Positions 22,528-31,408 of a stretch of DNA of 64,000 nucleotides are shown one piece after another (within the stretch, counting starts at the first letter, position 1; each line of letters starts with the position of its first letter). Both the position numbers and the translations under genes were made by a program. The notes under the pieces are model-generated. The model saw only the letters and a list, made by a program, of their open reading frames with translations, did not search any database and was not told where the DNA came from. Source of the DNA: Streptomyces spectabilis (GTDB lineage: Bacteria; Actinomycetota; Actinomycetes; Streptomycetales; Streptomycetaceae); the NCBI RefSeq assembly GCF_008704795.1, contig NZ_CP023690.1, positions 1,866,001-1,930,000 on the forward strand. The letters are read 5' to 3'.

Positions 22528-23124
22528 ATGTCCGTACGCGCCAAGGGCTCCTCACGCCCCGAACTGATCGCCGACACCGCGCTGACCCTGCTCGCCGAGC
22601 GCGGCATGCGCGGTCTGACCCACCGGGCCGTCGACGAGGCGGCCGGGCTCCCCCCGGGCTCGACCTCGAACCACGCCCGCACCCGGCTCGCGCTCCTGGA
22701 AGCGGCGGTGCGGCGACAGGCGCAGCGCGAGGCGGCCGTCCTCACTCCGGACGAGCTGCCGGACCCGGCGGGCGGGCGCGCGGCCCTGGTCGAAGGGCTC
22801 TCCCTCGCCCTGCACCGCTTCCTCTCCGGCGCCGAGCACCGCGCCCTGCTCGTCTCCCGCTACGAGCTGGCCCTGGAGGCCACGCGACGCCCGGAGCTGC
22901 GGGCGTACTACGACGCGACGGGCGCCCGGTTCCGCGAGCCGCTCCACGCGTTCGTGCGCGCGGCGGGCTCCACGGACCCGGACCGGCACACCCTGTCCCT
23001 GGTCGCGTGGTGCGACGGTTTGATGTTCTCCTGCGTGGCGGGCTCGTACAGCGCCAAGACGCCGACGATGGAGGAACTGCGGGCGGGCTTCGGCGAGTTG
23101 CTGCGCGGAATGCTGGACGAGTAG
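22528..23124 (+). CDS. TetR-family repressor
   Basis: 198 aa. The helix-turn-helix region reads LIADTALTLLAERGMRGLTH then RAVDEAAGLPPGSTSNHART, the TetR N-terminus. The C-terminal part (PELRAYYDATGARFREPLHA) is a ligand/dimer domain of the type found in many Streptomyces regulators of flavoenzymes. It is transcribed leaderlessly from the operator region shared with the divergent monooxygenase operon, so it is presumably its repressor and autorepressor. Confidence 0.9.
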   Translation: MSVRAKGSSRPELIADTALTLLAERGMRGLTHRAVDEAAGLPPGSTSNHARTRLALLEAAVRRQAQREAAVLTPDELPDPAGGRAALVEGLSLALHRFLSGAEHRALLVSRYELALEATRRPELRAYYDATGARFREPLHAFVRAAGSTDPDRHTLSLVAWCDGLMFSCVAGSYSAKTPTMEELRAGFGELLRGMLDE

Positions 23125-23153
23125 CCCGCAGGGGGGGCACGGGCCCGTCGGGC

Positions 23154-23177
23154 GGCGCGCTCAGCGGAGGGCGCGCC
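23154..23177 (+). terminator. Possible terminator after TetR gene
   Basis: GGCGCGC (23154-23160) pairs with GCGCGCC (23171-23177), with partial extension on both sides. Confidence 0.35.
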
Positions 23178-23266
23178 CCGCCGGGAGAGCCGTGCCGTCC
23201 CCCGTGCGGGGGCATCGGCCCGCCTTCACGGCCGTACGCCGCCCGGCGCCCAGCAGAGTTCCCGGG

Positions 23267-23788
23267 ATGCGGCGCATGACGACCACCATGACCCTGCTCG
23301 TGTCCCTGTCCATATCCGTGACCGTCTCGGCCGTCTCCGGCTGTGTCGGCGTCGACCGGACGGCGGCCCACGGGACGACTGCCGACCGGGGCAAGGCACC
23401 CTCGGGGCCGACGGAGCGGTCGCCTCGCACCAAGGACCGGCCGCCCCCGCGGGCCACCCAGCCCCCGGCCCGCGACCGGCTTCAGCGCGCCGACCCACCG
23501 CCCGCGCCACCGCGGCGGACACCCCGCCCCGCGCCGCCCGCCCCTGCGGCCCCGGCGCCCGCGCCCCGGGCGGCCACGCCCGACGAGGCCCCCGTGGCCG
23601 CACGCCCCCGCCCCCAGAAGCCCCGCCCCGAGGGGCCCCGGCACGGGCAGCGCCCGCGGGAGACCCCGCACGGCCCGCCGCCCCGCGCCCGCGACGAGAC
23701 GGGCGTCTGCGCCCTCGCGCGGAAGCACGGCCACTGGGACCCCGACAGCCCGCAGGCGGTCATCTGCCGTGAGGTGTACGGGAGTTGA
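23267..23788 (+). CDS. Pro-rich lipoprotein, hypothetical (173 aa)
   Basis: ATG 23267: MRRMTTTMTLLVSLSISVTV then SAVSGCVGVD, a type II signal peptide with the lipobox VSGC (Cys at about residue 27). The next 110 residues are a Pro/Arg/Ala-rich disordered linker (PRPAPPAPAAPAPAPRAATP), and the C-terminus TGVCALARKHGHWDPDSPQA then VICREVYG has two Cys likely to form a disulphide; this C-terminal module is found at the end of many Streptomyces surface proteins of unknown function. The linker resembles a cell-wall spanning stalk. Function unknown. Confidence 0.65.
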   Translation: MRRMTTTMTLLVSLSISVTVSAVSGCVGVDRTAAHGTTADRGKAPSGPTERSPRTKDRPPPRATQPPARDRLQRADPPPAPPRRTPRPAPPAPAAPAPAPRAATPDEAPVAARPRPQKPRPEGPRHGQRPRETPHGPPPRARDETGVCALARKHGHWDPDSPQAVICREVYGS

Positions 23789-23821
23789 GGAGCCGCCCCG
23801 GTCCCGCGCGGGACCGGGTGG

Positions 23822-24271
23822 TCACTCCTCGACGGCGCCCTCCCCCACCTGCGCCTCAAGGCGGTGCAGGGCGGCGCGGATGCCGTCCCCGTAGCTGTCG
23901 TCGCCGAGCGCGCCGACCGCGCCGCGCGCGAGGCGCAGCTGGCTGCGGGCCGCCTCGGGGCGGGCGAGCTTCACATAGTCCGCCGCCAGGTTCAGATGGA
24001 GCGAGGGGTAGAAGCCGCGGACCGCGAGCGAGTGGTGGTGGGCGCCGACCCGGTCGTCGGTCAGCTCGTCCGCCGCCGACAACGCCCTGAGGTCCCAGGC
24101 CAGTTCGTCCGCCGGATCGTCCTGGGTGTCCGCCATGTAGTGCGCGAGGGTGCAGCGGTGGAGCGCGTCGCCGTCCTCGCCGATCTCCGACCAGATGGCG
24201 AGGAAGCGGGTCCTCGCCTCCTCGCGGTCACCGGCGTGCTGGAGCATGACCGCCTGCCCGATCCGGGTCAT
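23822..24271 (-). CDS. Helical TPR-like hypothetical protein (149 aa)
   Basis: ATG 24271 with GAGGA nearby. Helices such as MLQHAGDREEARTRFLAIWS, CTLAHYMADTQDDPADELAW and LHLNLAADYVKLARPEAARS with A-x-x-x-L spacing suggest two or three TPR units. It matches a family of Streptomyces tetratricopeptide-like hypotheticals that appear near uracil-DNA glycosylase genes. The upstream extension to 24457 has no ribosome site. Probably a protein-interaction module; partner unknown. Confidence 0.7.
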   Translation of the reverse strand: MTRIGQAVMLQHAGDREEARTRFLAIWSEIGEDGDALHRCTLAHYMADTQDDPADELAWDLRALSAADELTDDRVGAHHHSLAVRGFYPSLHLNLAADYVKLARPEAARSQLRLARGAVGALGDDSYGDGIRAALHRLEAQVGEGAVEE

Positions 24272-24485
24272 CACGGCGTCCTCGCCGTCCGCCGTCCGTT
24301 CCTTCCGCTCCACCACCGCGCCGCCCTCCGCGTCCGCCGTCCGTCCTCGGTCGTCCCACGGTCCCGACGCTAGCGGCCACCACTGACAATCCCCGTCAGG
24401 CGCGGTGCGACGCGGGCGGCCCGCGCCCGCCCGCTGCGCCAGGCCGGTGACGGACACAGAACAGGACCGGCGGGCGGCCCCGGGG

Positions 24486-25169
24486 TCAGCCCGCGCTCGG
24501 GATGCGCCAGTCGATCGGCGTGTGCCCCTGGGCCGCCACCGCCTCGTTGATCTGCGTGAAGGGCCGCGAGCCGAAGAACTTCCTGGCGGACAGCGGGGAC
24601 GGGTGCGCGCCCTTGACCACGACGTGCCGCTCCTGGTCGATGAGCGGCAGCTTCTTCTGCGCGTAGTTCCCCCACAGGACGAAGACCACCGGCTCCGCGC
24701 GGTCGGCGACGGCCCGGATCACCGCGTCCGTGAACTTCTCCCAGCCCCGGCCCTTGTGCGAGTTGGCCTCACCGGCGCGGACCGTCAGGACCGCGTTAAG
24801 GAGCAGGACGCCCTGGCGGGCCCAGGGCATCAGATAGCCGTTGTCCGGGATGGGCAGGCCCAGCTCGGCGTGCATCTCCTTGTAGATATTCCGCAGCGAG
24901 GGCGGGGTCCGCACGCCGGGGCGCACCGAGAAGCACAGGCCGTGACCCTGACCCTCGCCGTGATACGGGTCCTGGCCGAGGACGAGGACCTTCACGTCGT
25001 CGTACGGCGTCGCGTCCAGGGCGGCGAAGACCTCCTCGCGCGGCGGGAACACCGGTCCCTTCGCCCGCTCCTCCTCGACGAACTCGGTGAGCTCCTTGAA
25101 GTAGGGCTTCTGGAGCTCCTCGCCGAGGACTCCGCGCCAGGACGCGGGCAGCATGGCGATGTCGGTCAC
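24486..25169 (-). CDS. ung: Uracil-DNA glycosylase (family 1)
   Basis: 227 aa, GTG 25169. It carries the water-activating motif VLVLGQDPYHGEGQGHGLCF with catalytic Asp, the uracil-binding FSVRPG and NAVLTV segments, and the DNA-intercalation motif VVKGAHPSPLSARKFFGSRP with catalytic His. It excises uracil from DNA to start base-excision repair. Length and motif order are those of bacterial Ung. The gene stands 113 bp from the next minus-strand gene and probably has its own promoter. Confidence 0.97.
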   Translation of the reverse strand: MTDIAMLPASWRGVLGEELQKPYFKELTEFVEEERAKGPVFPPREEVFAALDATPYDDVKVLVLGQDPYHGEGQGHGLCFSVRPGVRTPPSLRNIYKEMHAELGLPIPDNGYLMPWARQGVLLLNAVLTVRAGEANSHKGRGWEKFTDAVIRAVADRAEPVVFVLWGNYAQKKLPLIDQERHVVVKGAHPSPLSARKFFGSRPFTQINEAVAAQGHTPIDWRIPSAG

Positions 25170-25282
25170 GTCAACAACCTCCGGTGTGCGGTCTGTTCTT
25201 CAGCACAGAACCTACCGGCGACCACTGACAACCGGTCCCCGCCCGGTGTCCCGCCCCTCCGGCCCGCCCGGCCCGGCGACGG

Positions 25283-26869
25283 CTACCAGCTCGTCTTGCG
25301 GCTCAGCTCCCACATCATCATGATCGCCGACGGGTCGAGGGCGCGTTCGCCGCCCGCGATCTCCTCGCTGGCCATGATGTACTGCTTGCCCTGCCACAGC
25401 GGCAGCAGCCGGACGTCGTCGACGAGGACGCCCTGCGCGGCCTCGAACTCGTCGGCGACCTTGCCCCGGTCCGCCTCGCGCCGCGAGCGCGGCAGCAGGT
25501 TCTCGGTGATCCGCGGCGAGGGGTAGGGCGTGTTCAGGACGTTGCGCTCGCCCACGAAGGGCGCGATGAAGTTCTCCGCGTCGGGGAAGTCCGGGAACCA
25601 GCCGCGCCCGAAGACCGGGTACCGGCCTTCCTCGTAGCCCGCCTCGAAGGCCTTCCACGGGCGGCCCTTGATCGTGATCCTGAACAGGCCCGAGGCCTCC
25701 AGCTGCCTCTTCAGCTCGGCGAACTCCGACGCGGTCACGGAGCCGTAGCGGTCGGTGGCGTACCAGAGGGTGAGCGGCACCCGCTCGGTGATGCCCGCGG
25801 CCGTGAGGATGCGCTCGGCCTTGGCCGCGCTGGGCTCGCCGTACTCGTCGAAGAAGCCCGTGGTGTGCCCGTTCACGCCGCGCGGCACCATCGAGTACAG
25901 CGGATCGACGGTGTCCTTGTACACCTTGTGCGCGAGCGCGGGCCGGTCGAGGACCTGCGCGAACGCCTTGCGCACCGCGGGCTTGCGCGCCCACGGGTCC
26001 TTGGGGTTGAAGACCAGGTAGCGGATCTCGGCGCCCGCGCCCTCGACGAGCCGGAGGTGCTCCTCCTTGTCGGCGCCCTGCTGCGCCACGATGTCCTCGG
26101 CGGCGATGCCGCGGAAGGTGAGGTCGAGCTCCTTCTCGCGCAGCGCGTCGACCATGGCGCCGGAGTCGTCGAAGTAGCGGATGGTCACGGCGTCGTTCTT
26201 GCGGTCGGCGGCGCCCACGTACCGGTCGTTCCTGACCAGGACCGCCTTCTCGTCGACCCGGTAGTCGTCCAGCTCGTACGGGCCGGAGCCGGTGACCTCG
26301 TTGCCCTCGCGGAGCCCGTCCGCCGGGTAGTCGTCCGGGTCGACGATCGACATGGCGGGCGTGGCGAGCACGAACGGGAAGGTCGCGTCCGGCTTCTTCA
26401 GCCGGAAGACCACGGTCCGCTCGCCCTCGGTGGAGACCGACGCCAGGGAGCCGAGCAGCCCCGCGGGGCCGCCCTTGACGTCGATGCGCCGGATCCGGTC
26501 GAAGGTGTGCTTCACGGCCGCGGCGTCAAGCTCGTCGCCGTCGGAGAACGTCAGGTCGTCGCGGAGCGTACACGCGTAGACCGTGCTGGAGTCGTCGGTG
26601 AACCGGCACGAGCGGGCGGCGTCCGCCTGCGGCTCCGTGGCGCCGGACGGGAAGCTCAGCAGCGTCTGGAAGACGTTCCGGTACAGCTCCCAGGAACCGT
26701 CCCAGGACGCCGCGGGGTCGAGCGTGGTCGGCGCGCTCGTCGTGCCCACGGTGATGACGTCCTCGTCGTCCGAGTCCTCGGACGAGAACACCCCGCATCC
26801 GGCGAGCAGGGATATGGACAACGACACCGCGAACGGACGCAGGCATCGCAGCTGACCTCTGGTGAACAC
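25283..26869 (-). CDS. ABC peptide/oligosaccharide-type substrate-binding lipoprotein (SBP_bac_5)
   Basis: 528 aa; start GTG 26869 behind GAGGAG. Lipobox LAGC at about residues 21-24 within LSISLLAGCGVFSS, so the protein is anchored to the outer membrane leaflet. The rest is SBP_bac_5: ITVGTTSAPTTLDPAASWDG, DLTFSDGDELDAAAVKHTFD, VTGSGPYELDDYRVDEKAVL, PLYSMVPRGVNGHTTGFFDE. Such proteins capture peptides, nickel or sugars for an ABC importer; no permease or ATPase genes are adjacent, so it is an orphan or serves a transporter elsewhere. Confidence 0.93.
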   Translation of the reverse strand: MFTRGQLRCLRPFAVSLSISLLAGCGVFSSEDSDDEDVITVGTTSAPTTLDPAASWDGSWELYRNVFQTLLSFPSGATEPQADAARSCRFTDDSSTVYACTLRDDLTFSDGDELDAAAVKHTFDRIRRIDVKGGPAGLLGSLASVSTEGERTVVFRLKKPDATFPFVLATPAMSIVDPDDYPADGLREGNEVTGSGPYELDDYRVDEKAVLVRNDRYVGAADRKNDAVTIRYFDDSGAMVDALREKELDLTFRGIAAEDIVAQQGADKEEHLRLVEGAGAEIRYLVFNPKDPWARKPAVRKAFAQVLDRPALAHKVYKDTVDPLYSMVPRGVNGHTTGFFDEYGEPSAAKAERILTAAGITERVPLTLWYATDRYGSVTASEFAELKRQLEASGLFRITIKGRPWKAFEAGYEEGRYPVFGRGWFPDFPDAENFIAPFVGERNVLNTPYPSPRITENLLPRSRREADRGKVADEFEAAQGVLVDDVRLLPLWQGKQYIMASEEIAGGERALDPSAIMMMWELSRKTSW

Positions 26870-27071
26870 GCGGGCGCTCCTCGATCTGCCGTGCCATGGG
26901 GCGGCAGACCATACCGCAAGGTCCAGCCGGTCCAACCCGGCACGCCGAGGCGGTTCTTGTTGCGTGCGTACGTCACCTACGGGCGGTTGTTGAGCTTTGC
27001 ACGATGTGCCCTTTCGCGCGCGCCGGCCGGTGCGGCGAGGCGCCCGCACCGGCCGGAGGCGGAGCGGTCGC

Positions 27072-27827
27072 TCAGCCCACGCCCGCGTTCAGGAAGATGC
27101 CGCCGTCGACCACGAGCGTCTGGCCGGTGATCCAGTCGGACTGCCCGGAGGTGAGGAACGCCGCCGCGCCGCCGACGTCGGAGGGCACGCCGAGCCGCCC
27201 CAGCGGGTACGCCGACGTCACCTCCTCCTCGCGGCCCTCGTACAGCGCCCGCGCGAACTGGGTCTTGACCACGGCGGGCGCGATCGCGTTGACCCGTACC
27301 TTCGGCGCGAACTCGTGCGCCAGCTGGAGCGTCAGATTGACCATGGCGGCCTTGCTCATGCCGTACGCGCCGACGAACGGCGACGCGGCGACGCCCGCGA
27401 TCGAGGCGATGTTCACGATCGCCCCGCCGTGCTCGCTCTGCCACGCCTTCCAGGTCAGCTGCGCGAAGCCGAGGGCCGAGATCACGTTCGTCTCGAAGAC
27501 CTTGCGCGCCACGTTGAGGTCGAGCTCGGCCATGGGGCCGAACACCGGGTTCGTACCGGCGTTGTTGACCAGGAAGTCGACGCGTCCGAAGGCCTCCATG
27601 GCCCGCTCGACGGCGATCGCCTGGTGCGCCTCGTCGTGGGCCTTGCCCGCGACGCCGATGACGCGGTCGGAGCCGAGCCTCTCGACGGCCTCCTTGAGGG
27701 CGTCCTCGTTGCGCCCGGTGATGCACACGCGGTCGCCGCGGGCGACGAGCGCCTCCGCGATGCCGTAGCCGATGCCGCGGCTCGCGCCCGTCACGAGCGC
27801 CGCCTTGCCGCTGTCCTGCACTGCCAT
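27072..27827 (-). CDS. SDR-family oxidoreductase
   Basis: 251 aa. NAD(P)-binding TGASRGIGYGIAEALVARGD, the NNAG motif (FLVNNAGTNPVFGP), and the catalytic Ser/Tyr/Lys in NIASIAGVAASPFVGAYGMS K. C-terminus matches classical SDRs (GQTLVVDGGIFLNAGVG). It is just downstream (39 bp) of fabG on the same strand and likely co-transcribed, suggesting a role in fatty-acid or polyketide-like beta-keto reduction, though the substrate cannot be read from sequence. Confidence 0.93.
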   Translation of the reverse strand: MAVQDSGKAALVTGASRGIGYGIAEALVARGDRVCITGRNEDALKEAVERLGSDRVIGVAGKAHDEAHQAIAVERAMEAFGRVDFLVNNAGTNPVFGPMAELDLNVARKVFETNVISALGFAQLTWKAWQSEHGGAIVNIASIAGVAASPFVGAYGMSKAAMVNLTLQLAHEFAPKVRVNAIAPAVVKTQFARALYEGREEEVTSAYPLGRLGVPSDVGGAAAFLTSGQSDWITGQTLVVDGGIFLNAGVG

Positions 27828-27866
27828 TCCGTACTGTCCTTTGCGTCGGGGAGGGAGCGGGGGGCG

Positions 27867-28628
27867 CTAGTTGAGCGGGCCGCCGGCCACGTACAGGACC
27901 TGCCCCGAGACGAAGCCCGCCGCGTCGCCGGTGAAGAAGGCGATGGCGTTGGCGATGTCCTCGGGCTCGCCGACGCGCTGTACGGGGATCTGCGTGGCGG
28001 CCGCGGCCTGGAAGTCCTCGAAGCCCATGCCGACGCGTTCGGCGGTGGCCTTGGTCATCTCGGTGGCGATGAAGCCGGGCGCGACCGAGTTGGCGGTGAC
28101 GCCGAACTTGCCGAGCTCCTTGGCGAGGGTCTTGGTGAAGCCCTGCATGCCCGCCTTGGCCGCCGCGTAGTTGACCTGGCCGCGGTTGCCGAGCGCGGAG
28201 GAGCTGGAGAGGTTCACGATGCGGCCGAAGCCCGCGTCGACCATGTGCTTCTGACAGGCCTTGGACATCAGGAAGGCGCCCCGCAGATGCACGTTCATGA
28301 CCGTGTCCCAGTCGTCCGCGCTCATCTTGAACAGCAGGTTGTCGCGCAGCACGCCCGCGTTGTTCACGAGGATCGTCGGCGCGCCGAGCTCCTGGGCGAT
28401 CCGGGCGACCGCGGCCTCGACCTGGGCCTCGTCCGACACGTCGCAGCCGACGGCGAGGGCCCGGCCGCCCGCGGCCGTGATCTTCTCGACGGTGTCCTTG
28501 CAGGCGGCCTCGTCGAGGTCGATCACCGCGACGGCGCGGCCCTCGGCGGCGAGGCGTACGGCGGTGGCGGCGCCGATGCCTCGCGCCGCTCCGGTCACGA
28601 CCGCGACGCGCTGCTCAGTGGTGGACAT
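27867..28628 (-). CDS. fabG: 3-oxoacyl-ACP reductase (FabG-type SDR)
   Basis: 253 aa; ATG 28628 with AGGAG eight bases ahead. TGAARGIGAATAVRLAAEGR cofactor site, LVNNAGVLRDNLLFKMSADD (the FabG-typical RDNLL sequence), catalytic NLSSSSALGNRGQVNYAAAK and C-terminal GQVLYVAGGPLN. FabG reduces 3-oxoacyl-ACP with NADPH in fatty-acid elongation; in Streptomyces several copies exist and this one lies outside the main fab cluster. Downstream SDR gene 39 bp away forms an operon. Confidence 0.92.
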   Translation of the reverse strand: MSTTEQRVAVVTGAARGIGAATAVRLAAEGRAVAVIDLDEAACKDTVEKITAAGGRALAVGCDVSDEAQVEAAVARIAQELGAPTILVNNAGVLRDNLLFKMSADDWDTVMNVHLRGAFLMSKACQKHMVDAGFGRIVNLSSSSALGNRGQVNYAAAKAGMQGFTKTLAKELGKFGVTANSVAPGFIATEMTKATAERVGMGFEDFQAAAATQIPVQRVGEPEDIANAIAFFTGDAAGFVSGQVLYVAGGPLN

Positions 28629-28773
28629 GCTGGCTCTCCTCGCCCTTGGGATGCGGCTCCGCGGTGCGCCCCCAGGTGAGCGACCGCTTAGTACCTTCAG
28701 CAGACGAGACGCTAGAAGCCCTGGCACCCGGTGTCAACGGCACCCCCGGGATCCGGGCGCGGGCGATCCGCGA

Positions 28774-29175
28774 TCAGCGCACCAGGAGCGCGACGAGCCG
28801 CTCCACCTCGGCCTCGGGGTCGGCGGTGAGGCCGGTGTGCACGGGCCCCGGCTGCACCACGGTCGAACGCGGCGCGATGAGCCAGCGGAAGCGCCGCCCG
28901 GCGTCGTCCGGCGCGGCCTGACCCGCGGCGTCGCCCCCCGCGCAGACCCCTTCGACGGCGCCGAGGGCCGCGCGCACCCCGGCGGCGTCCGCCTCCGGGT
29001 CCAGGGCGCGGAGCTTGGCCTCGTCGAGGTGCACACGGGCGGCGACGTAGGACTTGGCGCGGCAGTAGAGCACCACGCCCGCGTTGAACTGCTCGCCGCG
29101 CTCGACGCGCGGGACGACCCGCAGCAGGGCGTATTCGTAGACGTCCCGTGCGGGCGCCTCGGTCTTGTCGGTCAC
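28774..29175 (-). CDS. DUF3037 family protein, partner of HipA-like kinase
   Basis: 133 aa. YEYALLRVVPRVERGEQFNA followed by GVVLYCRAKSYVAARVHLDE is the DUF3037 signature. GTG 29175 overlaps the stop of the upstream HipA-like gene by 4 bp, so the pair is translationally coupled. The pairing of DUF3037 with HipA-like kinase genes recurs across bacteria, but its function is not established; one possibility is a regulator or substrate of the kinase. No catalytic motif; a compact alpha/beta protein. Confidence 0.85.
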   Translation of the reverse strand: MTDKTEAPARDVYEYALLRVVPRVERGEQFNAGVVLYCRAKSYVAARVHLDEAKLRALDPEADAAGVRAALGAVEGVCAGGDAAGQAAPDDAGRRFRWLIAPRSTVVQPGPVHTGLTADPEAEVERLVALLVR

Positions 29176-29948
29176 TTGCCGCCGCCTTCCAGGGTGATGC
29201 GCTCGTGGATGCTCTCCGCGCGCGGGAGCAGCGCGTCGACGTACGCCTGCCGCACCGCGTCGGCGCTGTCGAAGCCCGGCTCGCCCTCCAGCCACGCGTC
29301 CGGCACGTCGGCCGTCACCTCGGCGAGCACCTCCTCGGTGACCAGCGGGGCCAGCTCGGCGGCCGCCGCGGCGACGTCGGGGGCGTACGGGGCGAGGGCG
29401 TGGTCACCGGCGTCGTACGCCCTGGCGGAAGCGGCCCGGGCGGTGGGCCAGTTGTGGTGCCAGATCATGCTCGCGCCGTGGTCGATGAGCCAGACGTCGC
29501 CGTGCCACACCAGGAGGTTCGGGTTGCGCCAGGAGCGGTCCACGTTGTTGATCAGCGCGTCGAACCACACGACGCGGCCGGCCTCCACCGGGTCCACCGC
29601 GAAGGCCAGCGGGTCGAAGCCGACGGCGCCCGACAGGTACTCCATGCCGAGGTTGAGCCCGCCGCTGGACTTGAGCAGCTGCTGCACCTCCTGGTCCGGC
29701 TCGGCGAGGCCGAGCACGGGGTCCAGGTCGACGCCCACGAGCCCCGGCACGCGCAGCCCGAGCCGGCGCGCGAGGCGCCCGCAGACCACCTCCGCGACCA
29801 GCGTCTTGCGCCCCTGGCCCGCGCCGCGGAACTTCGTGACGTACGTCCCGTACGCCCCGCGTCCGTCGGCGGTCTCGACAAGGCCGGGCAGCGAGCCGCC
29901 CTCACGCAGGGGCGTGACGTACCGGACAGCGGTGACTTGGGAGAGCAT
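29172..29948 (-). CDS. HipA-like kinase-domain protein
   Basis: 258 aa. ATP-binding core GRGAYGTYVTKFRGAGQGRK (a Lys in a beta-strand), an intermediate LVAEVVCGRLARRLGL helix, and the catalytic loop FDALINNVDRSWRNPNLLVW with Asn and Asp followed by IDHGASM (the metal Asp). This resembles the C-terminal kinase domain of HipA without the N-terminal subdomain 1, as in the stand-alone HipA-like group. HipA phosphorylates glutamyl-tRNA synthetase; whether this does is unknown. The HipB antitoxin is absent; a DUF3037 gene follows instead. Confidence 0.88.
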   Translation of the reverse strand: MLSQVTAVRYVTPLREGGSLPGLVETADGRGAYGTYVTKFRGAGQGRKTLVAEVVCGRLARRLGLRVPGLVGVDLDPVLGLAEPDQEVQQLLKSSGGLNLGMEYLSGAVGFDPLAFAVDPVEAGRVVWFDALINNVDRSWRNPNLLVWHGDVWLIDHGASMIWHHNWPTARAASARAYDAGDHALAPYAPDVAAAAAELAPLVTEEVLAEVTADVPDAWLEGEPGFDSADAVRQAYVDALLPRAESIHERITLEGGGK

Positions 29949-30048
29949 CGCCCCAGGTTACTGGGCTGGTCCGGAGCGCCCCGCGAAGGCCCGCCCACCC
30001 GCTCGCTCAACCGTGAACAACCCGCCTTCCGCATCCGTATCCCTCCAC

Positions 30049-30531
30049 ATGACTGTTCCAAGGGACGCTTCCCCCCTGCCCACGGGCCACCACCTCACCC
30101 GCCGCACCGTCCTCACCGCCACGGGCTCCGCGGGCCTGGCCGTCGCGCTCATCGGCTGCGGCTCCGGCGACGACGACAAGAGCTCCTCCGAACCCGCGGG
30201 CGAGGAGAAGGAGAAGGGGGAGAAGGACGGGGGCGGCACGGCGGCCGCCGTGCTCGCCAGGACGGCCGACATCCCCGTGGGCGGCGGGAAGATCTTCAAG
30301 GACGAGGGCGTGGTGGTCACCCAGCCCGCCAAGGGCCGGTTCAAGGCGTTCTCGAACCGCTGCACGCACAAGCAGTGCCCGGTCGCCAGCGTCGAGGGCG
30401 GCACCATCAACTGCACGTGCCACGGCAGCAAGTTCGACATCGCCGACGGCAGCGTGAAGCAGAGCCCGGCGACCAGCCCCCTGCCCCCGGCCGAGATCAC
30501 TGTGGAGGGCGATTCGATCAAACTGGCCTGA
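30049..30531 (+). CDS. Rieske [2Fe-2S] lipoprotein
   Basis: 160 aa. Twin-Arg region LTRRTVLTATGSAGLAVALI followed by GCGSGDD: a Tat-type signal with lipobox Cys. After a Glu/Lys-rich linker (about residues 45-60) comes the Rieske domain with ligands C-T-H-K-Q-C (CTHKQCPVASVEGG) and C-T-C-H-G-S (NCTCHGSKFDIADGSVK), giving two Cys and two His, and an extra Cys pair. It is expected to accept electrons on the outer membrane face. Not linked to cytochrome bc genes; the redox partner is unknown. The 3' end overlaps the convergent gene by 14 bp. Confidence 0.92.
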   Translation: MTVPRDASPLPTGHHLTRRTVLTATGSAGLAVALIGCGSGDDDKSSSEPAGEEKEKGEKDGGGTAAAVLARTADIPVGGGKIFKDEGVVVTQPAKGRFKAFSNRCTHKQCPVASVEGGTINCTCHGSKFDIADGSVKQSPATSPLPPAEITVEGDSIKLA

Positions 30532-31186
30532 GCCGCTGGGCGGGCCGCAGGCGCCGCGGTCGCTGCCACACGGCGAGGACCTCTTCGGTGGAGGTCACGG
30601 TGGCGACCAGGGCGAGCGTGTGGCGGACCATCGCGGGGGTGTAGTCGGCAGGCACCCCCGCGATGGCGTCCGCGGGCACGACGGCGGTGTAGCCGAGGTT
30701 CACGGCGTCGAAGACGGCGTTCGGGATCGCCACGTTGGCCGAGACGCCGGTCACCAGGAGGGTGCGGCAGCCGATGTTGCGCAGCAGCGCGTCGACGTCG
30801 GTGCCCGCGATCGGCGAAAGGCCGTGCAGACGGCGGACGACGAAGTCCTCCTCGGCGACCTCGATCGGCGCCGCGATCCGCACGGCCGTCGTACCGGACA
30901 GCTGCTGCACGGGCAGCTTCGCCGCGGCCTTGAAGAGGCGCGCGTTGTGGCTGGCACCGCGCCCGTCGGGCCGCCGCTCGGCGACGGCGTGCAGGACCTG
31001 GACGCCGCCCACGTGGGCGGCGGCCACCAGACGTGCCACGTTGGTGAGGGCCCCCGACGCGCGGGCGGCGTCGGCGAGTTCGGGCAGCGCGCTCTGCGGC
31101 CCGACGACGCCCTGCTGGCACTCGACCGTGAGCAGGGCGGTGGTGGCGGGGTCGAGCAGGCGGCTGAGCTGTTCGTACGTGGGCAT
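30518..31186 (-). CDS. Isochorismatase-fold protein lacking the catalytic Cys
   Basis: 222 aa. Overall fold matches isochorismatase-like cysteine hydrolases: ALLTVECQQGVVGPQSALPE at the first strand, EDFVVRRLHGLSPIAGTDVD in the middle, LLVTGVSANVAIPNAVFDAV at the usual catalytic Cys loop. In active members these carry Asp, Lys and Cys; here they read Glu (VECQ), Arg (VRRL) and Ala (ANVA). It is therefore probably not a standard hydrolase. The start at 31186 (ATG) is chosen at the family N-terminus. Convergent 14-bp overlap with the Rieske gene. Confidence 0.82.
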   Translation of the reverse strand: MPTYEQLSRLLDPATTALLTVECQQGVVGPQSALPELADAARASGALTNVARLVAAAHVGGVQVLHAVAERRPDGRGASHNARLFKAAAKLPVQQLSGTTAVRIAAPIEVAEEDFVVRRLHGLSPIAGTDVDALLRNIGCRTLLVTGVSANVAIPNAVFDAVNLGYTAVVPADAIAGVPADYTPAMVRHTLALVATVTSTEEVLAVWQRPRRLRPAQRLRPV

Positions 31187-31408
31187 GGTCCCCCTCGGCT
31201 GAGCCCGCCGCGCGGTACGTGGCGCACCCGGTCGCGGGCCGTGGCCCTCGGCGGCCGCGGTGCGCGGGAGGCTAATCGGCATTGCGCCCCGGCGGAAGAG
31301 ACCCCATGCTCATCTGACGCATTGTCAGCCAAGGGCGCCGCAGCGCACGGACACCCGGCCGCGCGGCCGTGGCCACCGCGCGGACGGCCCCGGAAGAGGA
31401 GACGACGC

